This document shows, in pieces, positions 25,994 to 34,371 of a stretch of DNA of 64,000 nucleotides. The stretch is from Bacillaceae bacterium (lineage in GTDB: Bacteria; Bacillota; Bacilli; JACDOE01): contig JACDOE010000002.1 of the NCBI GenBank assembly GCA_017656255.1, positions 68,033 through 132,032 on the forward strand, given 5' to 3'. The notes below the pieces were generated by a model. It ran no database searches. It had not been told where the DNA came from and saw only the letters and a program-made list of their open reading frames with translations. The position numbers and the translations under genes are program-made. Within the stretch, counting starts at the first letter, position 1. Each line of letters begins with the position of its first letter.

Positions 25994-26881
25994 TTAATAG
26001 ACATGTATCTTGCCAGCTGAAACGTCCAGCTTCACAGGGTATGTTCCGTTCCCCATCGTACCGCGGAGATCATTTCGATCGGACTGGATGATGGACAGGG
26101 GGAAATCACATGTGATACTGCCCGCGCTGGCCGTTGCATCCAGGGTAAAATCAGCATCATCCGGGAGATCGATTCGAATATTTCCGGCACTGGCATCCAG
26201 GTCAATCGGATGCCGGAGTTGATCATACTGAATCTCAAGGGAGCCGGCAGAGAGACTTCCCTCCAGTTCACCTGAAAAATGATCCAGCCTGATATTCCCC
26301 GAACTGCCGTCGATCTCGGCACGGTTGGTGAACACATATTCGCCTGTCAGTTTACCGGAGGACATGTCATAGACAAATTGGTCCATCTTGAGATTTTCGA
26401 TTTCAGTGGTTCCGGAACTGATATCGATGACCAGGGATTTCAGTTCCACGGGTCGATCAGAAGAAGGCCCGGAGAATTCGATATTGCCGGAGCTGACGTC
26501 AATCTCAAGCTGTTCCCGGTAATCTTCCGGGATTCGCACATCCAGCTTGAGGCGGCTGTGGTTGAAGATAAACCAGCCGGTGTCACGCCGGATCGCTATC
26601 TCCAGCGAATCCCCGTGTTGCCTGACAGTCAATTTTTTGTTGCGGGTCGATTCCCCGTATAAATGAATGTCGATATCATCCCGGTCTTCGGGAATCAGGC
26701 GGAGGTCGGCAGACGGCACATCCAGGGAAATCATGTGAATGCCGGCAGCATTCACCGTCTCCTTCTGATCCGTTGAATGGGACTGAACAAAAAAAGCCGG
26801 TTTCCATTCAGAAGGGGAAAGGGAAGACAGGCCGATGATCAGCCCGATTCCGATTAAAATTACACCGAAAAACTTTTTCAT
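25994..26881 (-). CDS. liaG: LiaG-like DUF4097 protein
   Basis: Start at 26881 (MKKFFGVILIGIG) 8 nt after GAGGG. 295 residues: signal anchor (about 3-20), then a DUF4097 beta-helix with many repeated strands of the form SGNIEF, SSGTTEI, SSGKLTG, SAGSLEI, ASAGNIRI, ending SAGKIHVY. LiaG is the least understood member of the lia operon; the domain probably lies outside the membrane. Separated from liaH by 162 bp, longer than the other gaps in the operon, so a weak internal promoter for liaGFSR is plausible, as in B. subtilis. Confidence 0.85.
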   Translation of the reverse strand: MKKFFGVILIGIGLIIGLSSLSPSEWKPAFFVQSHSTDQKETVNAAGIHMISLDVPSADLRLIPEDRDDIDIHLYGESTRNKKLTVRQHGDSLEIAIRRDTGWFIFNHSRLKLDVRIPEDYREQLEIDVSSGNIEFSGPSSDRPVELKSLVIDISSGTTEIENLKMDQFVYDMSSGKLTGEYVFTNRAEIDGSSGNIRLDHFSGELEGSLSAGSLEIQYDQLRHPIDLDASAGNIRIDLPDDADFTLDATASAGSITCDFPLSIIQSDRNDLRGTMGNGTYPVKLDVSAGKIHVY

Positions 26882-27043
26882 AGGAATGCCCTCATTTCTA
26901 TTGAAACACCCGAACAAGCGTCCGAGTTTATTGTACTATAAAAAGAAGATGGACAGGTAATGACTTTTTTCAAGCCGAAAGTGGCGGGAACGCCGGTAAA
27001 AGGGATCCCGCCATATGCGTCGGTCAAAAAATACGAATCATGT

Positions 27044-27724
27044 TTAAGGGGTATCCGTACCCGACTTTTTTTCCGCATCCCGTTCCTGTCTCATCTGCTC
27101 CAGTTCTTCTTCCACTTCACGGTTTATCTCCAGTTTGGACAGTCCGGATTCACACGTTTCGATCCGTGAACCGGCTGTCTCGGCACGAATTTCCATTTCC
27201 AGAATGCGCTCTTCCATGCGTTGAAACTCCCGAATGGTGTTGGCAATGTTGAACTTATCCAGTGAGTGGTTGATATGTTCCCGGGTGCGTGCGGCATTGG
27301 CTCTGGCCACCAGAGCATATTTGCGGTCCCGCATCTGTTCAAATTGATCCTGAAGCTCGGCCAGTTGCTGTTCCAGCTTTTCAACCTGTTCGGTGGCCTG
27401 GTTGTACAGGGCTGTGTAATGTTCCTTCTTTTTCTCATAATGTTTCTTTTCAATCAGGGCTTTGCGAGCCAGTTCTTCTTCACCGGCATCAAAGGCGATG
27501 CGGGCCTGCTCCGCCCGTTTTTCGGCCATTTTATCAGCGTCGGTCATCTGGATCTGGAAGCTTTTTTGCAGGGTTTTTTGCCGGGTAATGGATTGTCTGG
27601 CTTTCATGATCTCATTTTCCATATCGCGCAGGTATTGATTGATCATCACCAGCGGGTTTTCCATCTGATCCAGTCCCTCATGAATCGTGGCTTTCACCAT
27701 GTCGGAAATTCGTTTGAACACCAT
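27044..27724 (-). CDS. liaH: LiaH, PspA/IM30-family membrane-stress protein
   Basis: 226 residues, nearly all coiled coil, of the phage-shock protein A family. The opening FKRISDMVKATIHEGLDQMENP and LVMINQYLRDMENEIMKARQ blocks are diagnostic. PspA proteins form large rings or rods on the inner membrane face and limit damage from envelope-targeting agents. Directly downstream of liaI, its likely membrane anchor (21 bp gap). AAAGGAG 9 nt before ATG. Together liaI-liaH are expected to be the most strongly induced part of the operon. Confidence 0.93.
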   Translation of the reverse strand: MVFKRISDMVKATIHEGLDQMENPLVMINQYLRDMENEIMKARQSITRQKTLQKSFQIQMTDADKMAEKRAEQARIAFDAGEEELARKALIEKKHYEKKKEHYTALYNQATEQVEKLEQQLAELQDQFEQMRDRKYALVARANAARTREHINHSLDKFNIANTIREFQRMEERILEMEIRAETAGSRIETCESGLSKLEINREVEEELEQMRQERDAEKKSGTDTP

Positions 27725-27745
27725 GTTTCATCGCTCCTTTTAGTC

Positions 27746-28165
27746 TTATTTTTGCTTATCTTTCATTAAGCGGTTCCATTCTCTTTCAAAGCTGTCTTCC
27801 ATCCGGCTGATGGTCATGTCCAGTTTCTCAGCCGGGGTTAAGGTGGAATAGGCCGTTGAATCGGCCTTTTCCTGCTTAAGCATGTTCCAGCCGAAATAAA
27901 TGATCACGGCGGCCAGCAGGATGCCGAAAAAGAGGTGGGCAGCACCGGCCAGGCTGAGTGCGCCGAATACCAGTAGCACAACCCCCAGTCCTCTTTTAAG
28001 AGAGGACTCACTGTGTTTAAAGAGTTTGAATCCATAGAAGATCAAGGCGATGGCGATCAACAGTCCGATCAGGTTGCCGGCGTGGATGCCGACAGCGTTG
28101 AGAAAAACGGCTGCTCCGATTATCAACATGACAAGGCCGATCAGGGTCTTTCCGGTCCATGACAT
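27746..28165 (-). CDS. liaI: LiaI-like membrane protein
   Basis: Start at 28165 (MSWTGKTLIG), second of two close ATGs, 8 nt after GGAGG. 139 residues: four short hydrophobic segments (about 8-85) of the LiaI/LiaF-like transmembrane type, then a C-terminal helical tail (about 90-139) ending in lysines. In B. subtilis LiaI anchors LiaH at the membrane under stress; the tail length here suggests the same contact. First gene of the liaIHGFSR operon. Confidence 0.85.
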   Translation of the reverse strand: MSWTGKTLIGLVMLIIGAAVFLNAVGIHAGNLIGLLIAIALIFYGFKLFKHSESSLKRGLGVVLLVFGALSLAGAAHLFFGILLAAVIIYFGWNMLKQEKADSTAYSTLTPAEKLDMTISRMEDSFEREWNRLMKDKQK

Positions 28166-28200
28166 CTTCATTCCCTCCTTCGTTCTCTGTCGTTATCTTT

Positions 28201-28265
28201 ATCATAGGAATTAATTAATTTTTTCATAAGGAGCCCGAGTCGTGTTTTGCTATTGGACTTAAGTC
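28201..28265 (-). promoter_or_regulatory. Candidate liaI promoter and upstream palindrome
   Basis: On the minus strand TATGAT (28206-28201) can serve as -10 with TTATGA (28229-28224) as a weak -35 at 17 nt. About 30 bp further up lies a perfect 10 bp palindrome GACTTAAGTC (28256-28265), a candidate LiaR site by position only. A weak -35 with an upstream operator fits an activator-dependent promoter. Confidence 0.4.
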
Positions 28266-28280
28266 GTATACGGCATAGGA

Positions 28281-28318
28281 CCTTTCATATTTTGCTTTGT
28301 ATCTGAAAGGCGTATAAT
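28281..28318 (+). promoter_or_regulatory. Candidate promoter of yitT-like gene with inverted repeat
   Basis: TATAAT at 28313-28318 with TTTGCT (28291-28296) 16 nt upstream. The inverted repeat CCTTTCA (28281-28287) / TGAAAGG (28304-28310) brackets the -35 and spacer, a position where a repressor would block RNA polymerase. Confidence 0.5.
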
Positions 28319-28341
28319 AAAAGAAAGAACAGGAGAGAGGG

Positions 28342-29220
28342 ATGGACGTGGAAAGTGTCAAAGTGCATAAAAAACTACCGATTCAAAAGGTCCTGAAACG
28401 ATCAATATTTATCCTGGTGGGTGCGGTCCTGATGGGCGTCGGTCTGGAACTCTTTCTCGTCCCCAATCGGGTCATCGATGGAGGTATTGTCGGGATATCC
28501 ATCATCTTGTCTTACCTCAGCGGTGTGCCGCTGGGAATCTACTTGTTGTTGCTCAATCTTCCATTTTTGATGATCGGATACAGGCAGATTGGAAAAACGT
28601 TTGCTCTTTCCACGTTGTGGGGGGTTACGATTCTGTCCGCCTCTACATTTTTGCTTCATCCAGTGGAGCCTGTGACGACGGACCCCCTGCTGGCCACGGT
28701 ATTCGGCGGTATTGTACTCGGAATCGGGGTTGGGCTGGTCATTCGGTACGGGGGATCGCTGGACGGAACCGAAATTACTGCCATTCTGCTCAATAAGAAA
28801 ACCCCGTTTTCCGTGGGTGAGATCGTCATGTTTTTTAATATTTTTATCCTGGGAAGTGCCGGGTTTGTGTTCGGATGGGACCGGGCCATGTATTCCCTGA
28901 TCGCATACTACATAGCATTCAAAGTGATCGATCTGACAATTGAAGGGTTTGAGGAGTCCAAATCAGTCTGGATTATCAGTGACCGGCATGTGGACATCGG
29001 GGAAGCCCTTATGGCACGTCTGGGGAGGGGCGTCACCTATTTGAGCGGGGAAGGGGCCTACACTGGAGATGATAAGAAAGTGATATTCACCGTGGTTACC
29101 CGTCTGGAAGAGGCCAAGTTAAAGAGTATCGTGGAAGAGATCGACCCGGAAGCGTTTCTCGCCGTGGGCAATATCCATGATGTCAAAGGGGGACGATTCA
29201 AGAAAAGACCCATCCATTAA
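28342..29220 (+). CDS. YitT-family membrane protein (DUF161/DUF2179)
   Basis: 292 residues. About five membrane helices (about 20-195) with the family features NRVIDGGIVGISIIL, GIYLLLLNLPFL and RYGGSLDGTEI, then a cytoplasmic DUF2179 domain (about 205-292) with GRGVTYLSGEGAYTG and VFTVVTRLE-like strands. YitT proteins are widespread in Firmicutes; transport is suspected, substrate unknown. GAGAGAGGG before ATG. Divergent from the lia operon. Confidence 0.9.
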   Translation: MDVESVKVHKKLPIQKVLKRSIFILVGAVLMGVGLELFLVPNRVIDGGIVGISIILSYLSGVPLGIYLLLLNLPFLMIGYRQIGKTFALSTLWGVTILSASTFLLHPVEPVTTDPLLATVFGGIVLGIGVGLVIRYGGSLDGTEITAILLNKKTPFSVGEIVMFFNIFILGSAGFVFGWDRAMYSLIAYYIAFKVIDLTIEGFEESKSVWIISDRHVDIGEALMARLGRGVTYLSGEGAYTGDDKKVIFTVVTRLEEAKLKSIVEEIDPEAFLAVGNIHDVKGGRFKKRPIH

Positions 29221-29304
29221 GGTAAAGAACAATAGAAATGGCGATAACTAATGAAAGACCAAATAGCATCATGATTTAGCCTGAAAAGGCAAACGTCCAA
29301 AATG

Positions 29305-29802
29305 TTATTTTAAGTCTTTTGCTGCGTGTAATTCGTTGTATTCATATCTCACTAATTTACCATTGATAAGTGTACATTTATGTTCGAGCTGAGAAGAATT
29401 TTGGAGCATTGTTGGAAGGTAACGGGGGATCATTTCACCTACTCCAAAATTCTTCCCACTTAATAACCAGGATATTTTCTTCCAATCTAATATTCCTTCA
29501 TTCACTTTCCTGGGAGTGTGATAAATAAAGTTCTCGTCAACATGGACTAAAAAAACATGTAACTCACCACAATGAATATGATCTACTTCCCAGGTAATCA
29601 CGCCTTTATATTGTGTTTGATTAACGGTTATATCAATGCCCGTTTCTTCTTTGACTTCTCTAATGACACATTTTAATGGCGTTTCACCCTGTTCCATTTT
29701 GCCGCCTACACCGTTCCATAGCCCCTTAGTTGGTGCTTTCTCTCTGTTTAACATCAAGATTTCATCGTTTCTCTTAATAAAACATAAGGTTTGATTAAAC
29801 AA
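29305..29802 (-). CDS. Nudix hydrolase (MutT-like)
   Basis: 165 residues with a complete Nudix box at about 34-56: GGKMEQGETPLKCV, then REVKEETGI, matching GX5EX7REUXEEXGU. This motif binds Mg and cleaves nucleoside diphosphates linked to another group; the flanking LCFIKRNDEILMLNRE and WNGVGG are typical of 8-oxo-dGTP-diphosphatase-like members. The C-terminal 25 residues extend past the usual fold. AT-rich relative to neighbours. Probably monocistronic. Confidence 0.88.
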   Translation of the reverse strand: MFNQTLCFIKRNDEILMLNREKAPTKGLWNGVGGKMEQGETPLKCVIREVKEETGIDITVNQTQYKGVITWEVDHIHCGELHVFLVHVDENFIYHTPRKVNEGILDWKKISWLLSGKNFGVGEMIPRYLPTMLQNSSQLEHKCTLINGKLVRYEYNELHAAKDLK

Positions 29803-29827
29803 TTATAACTCCCCCCTGGTACCTGCA

Positions 29828-30916
29828 TTAAGGATGGGTCAGACTTTTTTCACTGTCGGAACCGCTCATATAATGGACCCGGTTTTTCCCGCTCTTTTTT
29901 GACTGGTACAACCCCTGGTCAGCCTTGTGAATCACGGACACCAGGGTGTCCTGTTCCCGCCACGGAGCGATACCGATGGAAACGGTGATATGAAGGGTTC
30001 CGTCGTCTGAGGAAAAGGGAGTTTGTTCAATGTTACGACGAATATTTTCAGCCACCTGTATGATCTCGTCTTCACCGTCAGCCTCCACCATGAGGATGAA
30101 TTCCTCTCCGCCGTATCGTGCTGAGATTATGTCCCGCCCGCTTTCCTGAATGATCCGTGCTACCTGTTTTAATACGTCATCTCCGATTAAATGTCCGTAA
30201 GTGTCATTTATTTCCTTAAAATTATCTATATCAACCATGATGATGTAAGTTTCCCTGCGGGGTTGGCGAAAATGTGTGGCCCGGTCGATAAAGCTTCTCA
30301 TGTTTCGAAGGCCGGTCAGCGGATCATGGTCGGCATAGAATTGGAGTTGTTCTTTTAACCGCATTTCGTTTGACGCCTGAATGACAAAAAAGTTGAGCAA
30401 CAACGCACTCCCGACAATGGATATAAAACGCACCAGAAAGATTTCCTCGAACACTTCCCCGCCGCGGGGGACGACAAAAATAATGGGAAAATCGGAGATC
30501 AACCAGAGAAAACTGAATAAATAAAACTGCCGGCTGTAAAGGAGTCCGATCCGGTAGAACCGGTTTGCGACCAGAGTGAACAGGGTAGGTAGCACCATAC
30601 CGTAAATGATGCCGGGAAAAGCGCCGTCTCCTCCAAGGACCATCCGCCAGGTTGATGTGATCAAAAGCGCAGGAATCGCGGCCTTCATTCCCTGTGTGAC
30701 TGCCAGAAAGACAAGGGGAACCATACGCAAATCAAACCGGTATCCTCCGAATTGGATGGGGAGATAAAACATCATGATGACGGCTGTTGATACGAACAAT
30801 ATGGAGAATCCCCGTATGGACCGGCTGGAAAGTCGATGTCTTTGATTATTTAAAGCGACAATGCATAAATGCAATAATAAAATGACCGCCAGATTGGACA
30901 GGATGGATTGAATCAA
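29828..30916 (-). CDS. Diguanylate cyclase with 5TM (5TMR-LYT-type) sensor
   Basis: TTG start with AAGGAG 9 nt upstream. 362 residues: N-terminal five to six membrane helices (about 1-185) with LPIQFGGYRFDLRMVPL and MKAAIPALLI, resembling the 5TM receptor domain of LytS-YhcK type, then a GGDEF domain (about 190-350) with HDPLTGLRN, DIDNFKEINDTYGH and active-site RYGGEEF. It makes cyclic di-GMP from two GTP. The allosteric inhibitory RxxD, expected nine to six residues before GGEEF, is absent (G and I there), so feedback inhibition through this site is unlikely. Close to a c-di-GMP riboswitch and HD-GYP gene. Confidence 0.9.
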   Translation of the reverse strand: MIQSILSNLAVILLLHLCIVALNNQRHRLSSRSIRGFSILFVSTAVIMMFYLPIQFGGYRFDLRMVPLVFLAVTQGMKAAIPALLITSTWRMVLGGDGAFPGIIYGMVLPTLFTLVANRFYRIGLLYSRQFYLFSFLWLISDFPIIFVVPRGGEVFEEIFLVRFISIVGSALLLNFFVIQASNEMRLKEQLQFYADHDPLTGLRNMRSFIDRATHFRQPRRETYIIMVDIDNFKEINDTYGHLIGDDVLKQVARIIQESGRDIISARYGGEEFILMVEADGEDEIIQVAENIRRNIEQTPFSSDDGTLHITVSIGIAPWREQDTLVSVIHKADQGLYQSKKSGKNRVHYMSGSDSEKSLTHP

Positions 30917-31182
30917 AGGTCAGCGCTCCTTTTCGAGGAAACCGATTTTGTTGATGATGAACAAGTATTATTTTAACGAATCACAGCGGGGAAATAAATG
31001 GATTGGAAATAAATATTTTATATCTCAAAACTAGACAGATTTCGCCAAAGGATTCGTCAAACAGCCCGGCGAATAGGTTACAGGGAAGGAACTGGAAAGG
31101 ATTTCCCGTTCCCTTACCGGTTTGGCATGAGTACAATAAGGGTTAGAGAACTGGATCAATATTCCTTTAAAAGGAGTTCCCT

Positions 31183-31371
31183 ATGCGTAAGAAAACATGT
31201 ATTTATTGCAAACAGGTTTCGTACAGCAGTTATGATAAAGAGTGGATTTGCCCCTATTGCCGCAGGGATATTACGAATGTGAAAAGTGAAGCCGCCGATG
31301 TCGCACGTAAGGATCCGAAACGTTACCTGTCTGAGGAAGAATTGAGCAGGAGGTTTCATACAGATTCATGA
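31183..31371 (+). CDS. Small zinc-ribbon protein
   Basis: 62 residues with two Cys pairs, CIYC (6-9) and CPYC (near 25-28), spaced as in a rubredoxin-like zinc ribbon, and a charged C-terminal tail. AAAGGAG lies 8 nt before the ATG. No named family. It lies just upstream of the riboswitch region on the same strand. Zinc binding is inferred. Confidence 0.75.
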   Translation: MRKKTCIYCKQVSYSSYDKEWICPYCRRDITNVKSEAADVARKDPKRYLSEEELSRRFHTDS

Positions 31372-31452
31372 AATCAATGACAAATTTTCCTTGTAACTTG
31401 ATAATTTTTTGTATATTCTAGTATTAAAAAATGGAATAAAGTAAGACTCTCT

Positions 31453-31545
31453 CCTTCGATAAAGGCAAATCCATTGAAAAATGGAGGCGCAATTCCACAG
31501 GCCTAAGGCTCTTAGAGCTATGGCAGCTGGGATCCCGAAAAGGTG
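31453..31545 (+). ncRNA. Cyclic di-GMP-I (GEMM-I) riboswitch
   Basis: The conserved core is recognisable: AAAGGCAAATCC, the GAAA tetraloop-type hairpin CCATTGAAAAATGG, GGCGCAATTCCACAGGCCTAA, then ATGGCAGCTGGGATCCCGA closing the second arm. The base equivalent to G20, which selects c-di-GMP over cGAMP, is G. It is followed at once by a terminator and then the HD-GYP gene, so it is a transcription-attenuating switch. About 90 nt, as usual for the class. Confidence 0.85.
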
Positions 31546-31551
31546 GACGTT

Positions 31552-31590
31552 CCATCCATCTTTCAATCGATGTTGAAGGATGGTTTTTTT
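31552..31590 (+). terminator. Riboswitch-controlled terminator
   Basis: CCATCC-ATC-TTTCAA pairs with TTGAAGGATGG (small bulge), followed by seven to eight T. It lies directly after the GEMM-I aptamer and 16 nt before the HD-GYP start. Confidence 0.8.
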
Positions 31591-31605
31591 GTTGTAGAGG
31601 GAGAA

Positions 31606-32163
31606 ATGACAAAGATGCAGGATCACTTATTGGGTTTGTTAAAAGAATACCATCCGGAAACCTACCGGCATTCGGTCAGGGTTGCGGAACTATCTCTAAA
31701 AATAGCAAAAGAAATGTCTTTTGAACCCGAGCATCTTGACCTCATCTATGACGGAGCCCTTCATCACGACATCGGGAAATTGAAGATTGCCAGAGACATT
31801 TTGTCCAAACCATCCAAACTGACGAAGCAGGAGTGGCTGCAGATCCAGGAACATCCGATTCACGGATATCAGCTGTTGAAAGGGAACAGTCCGAATTGTG
31901 GATTCAGCCACATTGCGCTTCTACACCATGAACGGGTCGATGGCTCCGGCTATCCGTTCGGGTTGAAAAGGGAACAGATACCGGTTGATTCGATGATTGT
32001 GGCGGTAGCGGACAGTTATGATGTGATGACTCACCTGAGGAGTTATCAGAAGCCGATCCCACAGGAGGAAGCAATCCGTGAAATCACAGATCAAAATGGT
32101 GTCCTGTATGATCCTGACGTGGTGAAAGCTTTTGTGAACGTGATGGAACGTGAGCGGAAATAA
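31606..32163 (+). CDS. HD-GYP domain c-di-GMP phosphodiesterase
   Basis: 185 residues, essentially a stand-alone HD-GYP domain. HHDIGK at 53-58 supplies the HD metal ligands, and HHERVDGSGYPFGLK near 107-121 carries the GYP motif that distinguishes this c-di-GMP-hydrolysing group. Start at 31606 behind GAGGGAGAA. Expression is expected to respond to c-di-GMP through the preceding riboswitch, forming a feedback loop. The nearby diguanylate cyclase on the other strand supplies the opposite activity. A terminator follows. Confidence 0.9.
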   Translation: MTKMQDHLLGLLKEYHPETYRHSVRVAELSLKIAKEMSFEPEHLDLIYDGALHHDIGKLKIARDILSKPSKLTKQEWLQIQEHPIHGYQLLKGNSPNCGFSHIALLHHERVDGSGYPFGLKREQIPVDSMIVAVADSYDVMTHLRSYQKPIPQEEAIREITDQNGVLYDPDVVKAFVNVMERERK

Positions 32164-32198
32164 TCAGGGAAAAATACATAATGGTTGGGTCATGAGTG

Positions 32199-32231
32199 CC
32201 ACCCGGTCCTGAAGGACGGGTGGTTCTTTTA
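32199..32231 (+). terminator. Intrinsic terminator after the HD-GYP gene
   Basis: CCACCCGGTCC / GGACGGGTGG stem (one bulged G), TGAA loop, then TTCTTTTAT. Confidence 0.75.
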
Positions 32232-32362
32232 TTTGGATGAAAAGGGGTTCCCGAATCTTTCTTTGCAGAGGCTCGTTCTACATGTCGCATGTTGTGAATA
32301 TTTTGTAATGTCGGGAACGAATTCGATTTCCGAGTCGTCAACATACTGGAAGGGAGGAATTA

Positions 32363-33856
32363 ATGATGGGTTTGTCCGATGAGTTGGCCTACATGTCCGC
32401 AGGTGAATTGGCTGAAAGAATCAGGCGGCGCCGGCTTTCTCCGGTAGAAGTGGTGGATGCTCTGATCGAACGGATTGAAGAACGGAATCCGAGTTTAAAC
32501 GCTTTTGTGTATCTGGGTTTTGAGGATGCACGCCGGGAAGCCCGAAAAGCGGAAGAAGCGGTGATGGCGGGAGAGGAAACGGGTCCTCTCCATGGTGTTC
32601 CAACCGCGATGAAAGATCTGTTTGATTTTAAGCCCGGATGGATTTCCACTTTTGGCGGGATTCGGGCGTTTAAAGATTTTGTTGCTGATCAGTACTGTGT
32701 GTATGCGGAACGAATGGAAAAGGCTGGCGCGATCCTGCTGGGTAAAACCAACAGTCCGGTAATGGGATTTCGGGGAACCTGCGACAATTATATGTTTGGC
32801 CCGACCCGCAACCCGTTTGATCTGACGAGGAACAGCGGTGGTTCGTCAGGGGGCAGTGCGGCAGCTGTGGCAGATGGCCTGGTTCCGATTGCAGAAGGAA
32901 CGGATGGCGGCGGATCGATTCGAATACCCGCTTCCTGGTGTGGGTTGTATGGATACAAAGCTTCTTTTGGTCGTGTTCCGTTTGTATCTCGCCCAAATGC
33001 GTTTTCAGGAACCATGCCGTTTCTGTTTGAAGGGACCCTGACCAGAACAGTGGAAGATGCCGCCCTCGGTTTGACGGTATTGTCGGGTTATGCGTCCGCT
33101 GACCCTTACAGCATTGATGAAACGCAAAATTTTCTGGCTGCCCTCCGAAAACCTTTAAAAGGATGGAAAATTGCGTATAGCCCGGATTTTGATGTGTTCC
33201 CGGTGGATCCGGAGGTTTCCCGGGTGGTCGGGGAAGCGGTGAAACGGTTTGAAGAAGCCGGCGCCCGGGTGGAAGAGGTCAAGGTCGGCATTGAACGGGA
33301 TCAGCGCGAGTTGAGCGATCTCTGGTGCCGGTTGATCCTGCCCGTCAATATTGAATTTTTTGAGAATTTTAAGCAGATGGGCATTGATGTGCTGAAGGAT
33401 CACAGGGAGGACCTGCCGCCTCAGTATCTGGAATGGCTGGACAAGGGGTATCAGATGACAGTTCAGGATTATATCCGGGATCAGCAGATGAGGACGGAAA
33501 TTTATGATGCGATTCAGGGTGTGCTGGATGATTATGACCTGTTGATCACACCAACGCTGGCAACGTTGCCTGTTGAAAATGCGGATGACGGCAATACAGT
33601 AGGTCCGGCGCAGATCAACGGGGTGGATGTCGATCCGCTGATCGGCTGGTGCCTGACCTATTTTACCAATTTTACAGGGCATCCTTCCGCTTCCATTCCT
33701 GCCGGGTTGAGTCAGGACCACCTGCCGGTGGGTATGCAGATCATCGGACGGCGTTATGCCGATGCGGATGTGCTGGCAGCAAGTGCGGCGTTTGAGCGGA
33801 TGAAGCCCTGGCAGGATGCCTATCGGATTTGTGCTGAGAGGTCGCTTGAAGTCTGA
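32363..33856 (+). CDS. Amidase-signature family hydrolase
   Basis: 497 residues of the amidase signature superfamily. The Ser-cisSer-Lys triad is visible: Lys84 (TAMKDLFD), cis-Ser161 (NSGGSSGGS) and nucleophile Ser185 (DGGGSIRIPAS). These enzymes hydrolyse carboxamides in the cytoplasm; GatA is a relative, but no gatC/gatB lies alongside, so a stand-alone amidase on a small amide is more likely. Family length 450-520. GGGAGG 5 nt before the first of two ATGs. Monocistronic with terminator. Confidence 0.88.
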   Translation: MMGLSDELAYMSAGELAERIRRRRLSPVEVVDALIERIEERNPSLNAFVYLGFEDARREARKAEEAVMAGEETGPLHGVPTAMKDLFDFKPGWISTFGGIRAFKDFVADQYCVYAERMEKAGAILLGKTNSPVMGFRGTCDNYMFGPTRNPFDLTRNSGGSSGGSAAAVADGLVPIAEGTDGGGSIRIPASWCGLYGYKASFGRVPFVSRPNAFSGTMPFLFEGTLTRTVEDAALGLTVLSGYASADPYSIDETQNFLAALRKPLKGWKIAYSPDFDVFPVDPEVSRVVGEAVKRFEEAGARVEEVKVGIERDQRELSDLWCRLILPVNIEFFENFKQMGIDVLKDHREDLPPQYLEWLDKGYQMTVQDYIRDQQMRTEIYDAIQGVLDDYDLLITPTLATLPVENADDGNTVGPAQINGVDVDPLIGWCLTYFTNFTGHPSASIPAGLSQDHLPVGMQIIGRRYADADVLAASAAFERMKPWQDAYRICAERSLEV

Positions 33857-33888
33857 GTGGAAAGGAAAAAGAGTGACAGGGGCTTGCC

Positions 33889-33919
33889 GGTGGTTGGTCG
33901 TCGGCGAGTCCTTTTTTTA
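33889..33919 (+). terminator. Intrinsic terminator of the amidase gene
   Basis: GGGCTTGCCGG / TCGGCGAGTCC stem (GU pairs) with a 10 nt loop and seven T. Confidence 0.7.
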
Positions 33920-34047
33920 TGTTTGGGAATTGGAGCGTTTGAGATGAAACTTGGACGATAGTGACAGGGAGGTGTTGAGACAGGCCCGGTGATGATCGGA
34001 TGATAGGAAATGGAGGGCGTGTGATCAAGTGCATCGCAAAAAATCAG

Positions 34048-34250
34048 TGACGAAAAACATAGAGGAAATTTCTTCCGCAAATTCTCAAAAACGTGGGAGA
34101 TCCAAAATAATAGAGGAATTACTTTCAGCTAAAAGGGTTGAATACTTCGCATAATATTAAATTGAGGCAGATAGCGGAAAGATCTTCCCTTAAAATTTTA
34201 GAAATCGAGAAAATCGGATGATAACGGAATAATTTTCCTCTATGGAATAT
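34048..34250 (+). repeat. Dispersed AT-rich intergenic repeat, copy B
   Basis: The 515 bp between the amidase and MFS genes hold terminators at both ends and this block. It has TAGAGGAAAT, TAGAGGAATT, TAGCGGAAAG and a reverse TTTTCCTCTATGG, plus the core TTGAATACTTCGCATAATAT (34138-34161). Relative to the reverse complement of copy A the order and spacing of the elements agree. No coding potential seen. Confidence 0.6.
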
Positions 34251-34305
34251 TCGACCTCCTCTCAGCAGGTCTTTTCCCGAAAAAGGGATCGTCATCCCGT
34301 TAATC

Positions 34306-34355
34306 AAAAAAAGTCGTCGAACCTCCCGGGTAACCCCCCGGTTGGTTTCGACGAC
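34306..34355 (-). terminator. Intrinsic terminator of the MFS gene
   Basis: On the minus strand GTCGTCGAAACC pairs with the returning GGTTCGACGAC through an inner GC-rich stem, followed by seven T. It lies 17 bp past the MFS stop. Confidence 0.8.
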
Positions 34356-34371
34356 AATTCGTCATCACTAT

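Noticed and set aside
32363-33856. Amidase gene as gatA
   Set aside because: No gatC or gatB neighbours and no typical GatA start; a stand-alone amidase fits better.
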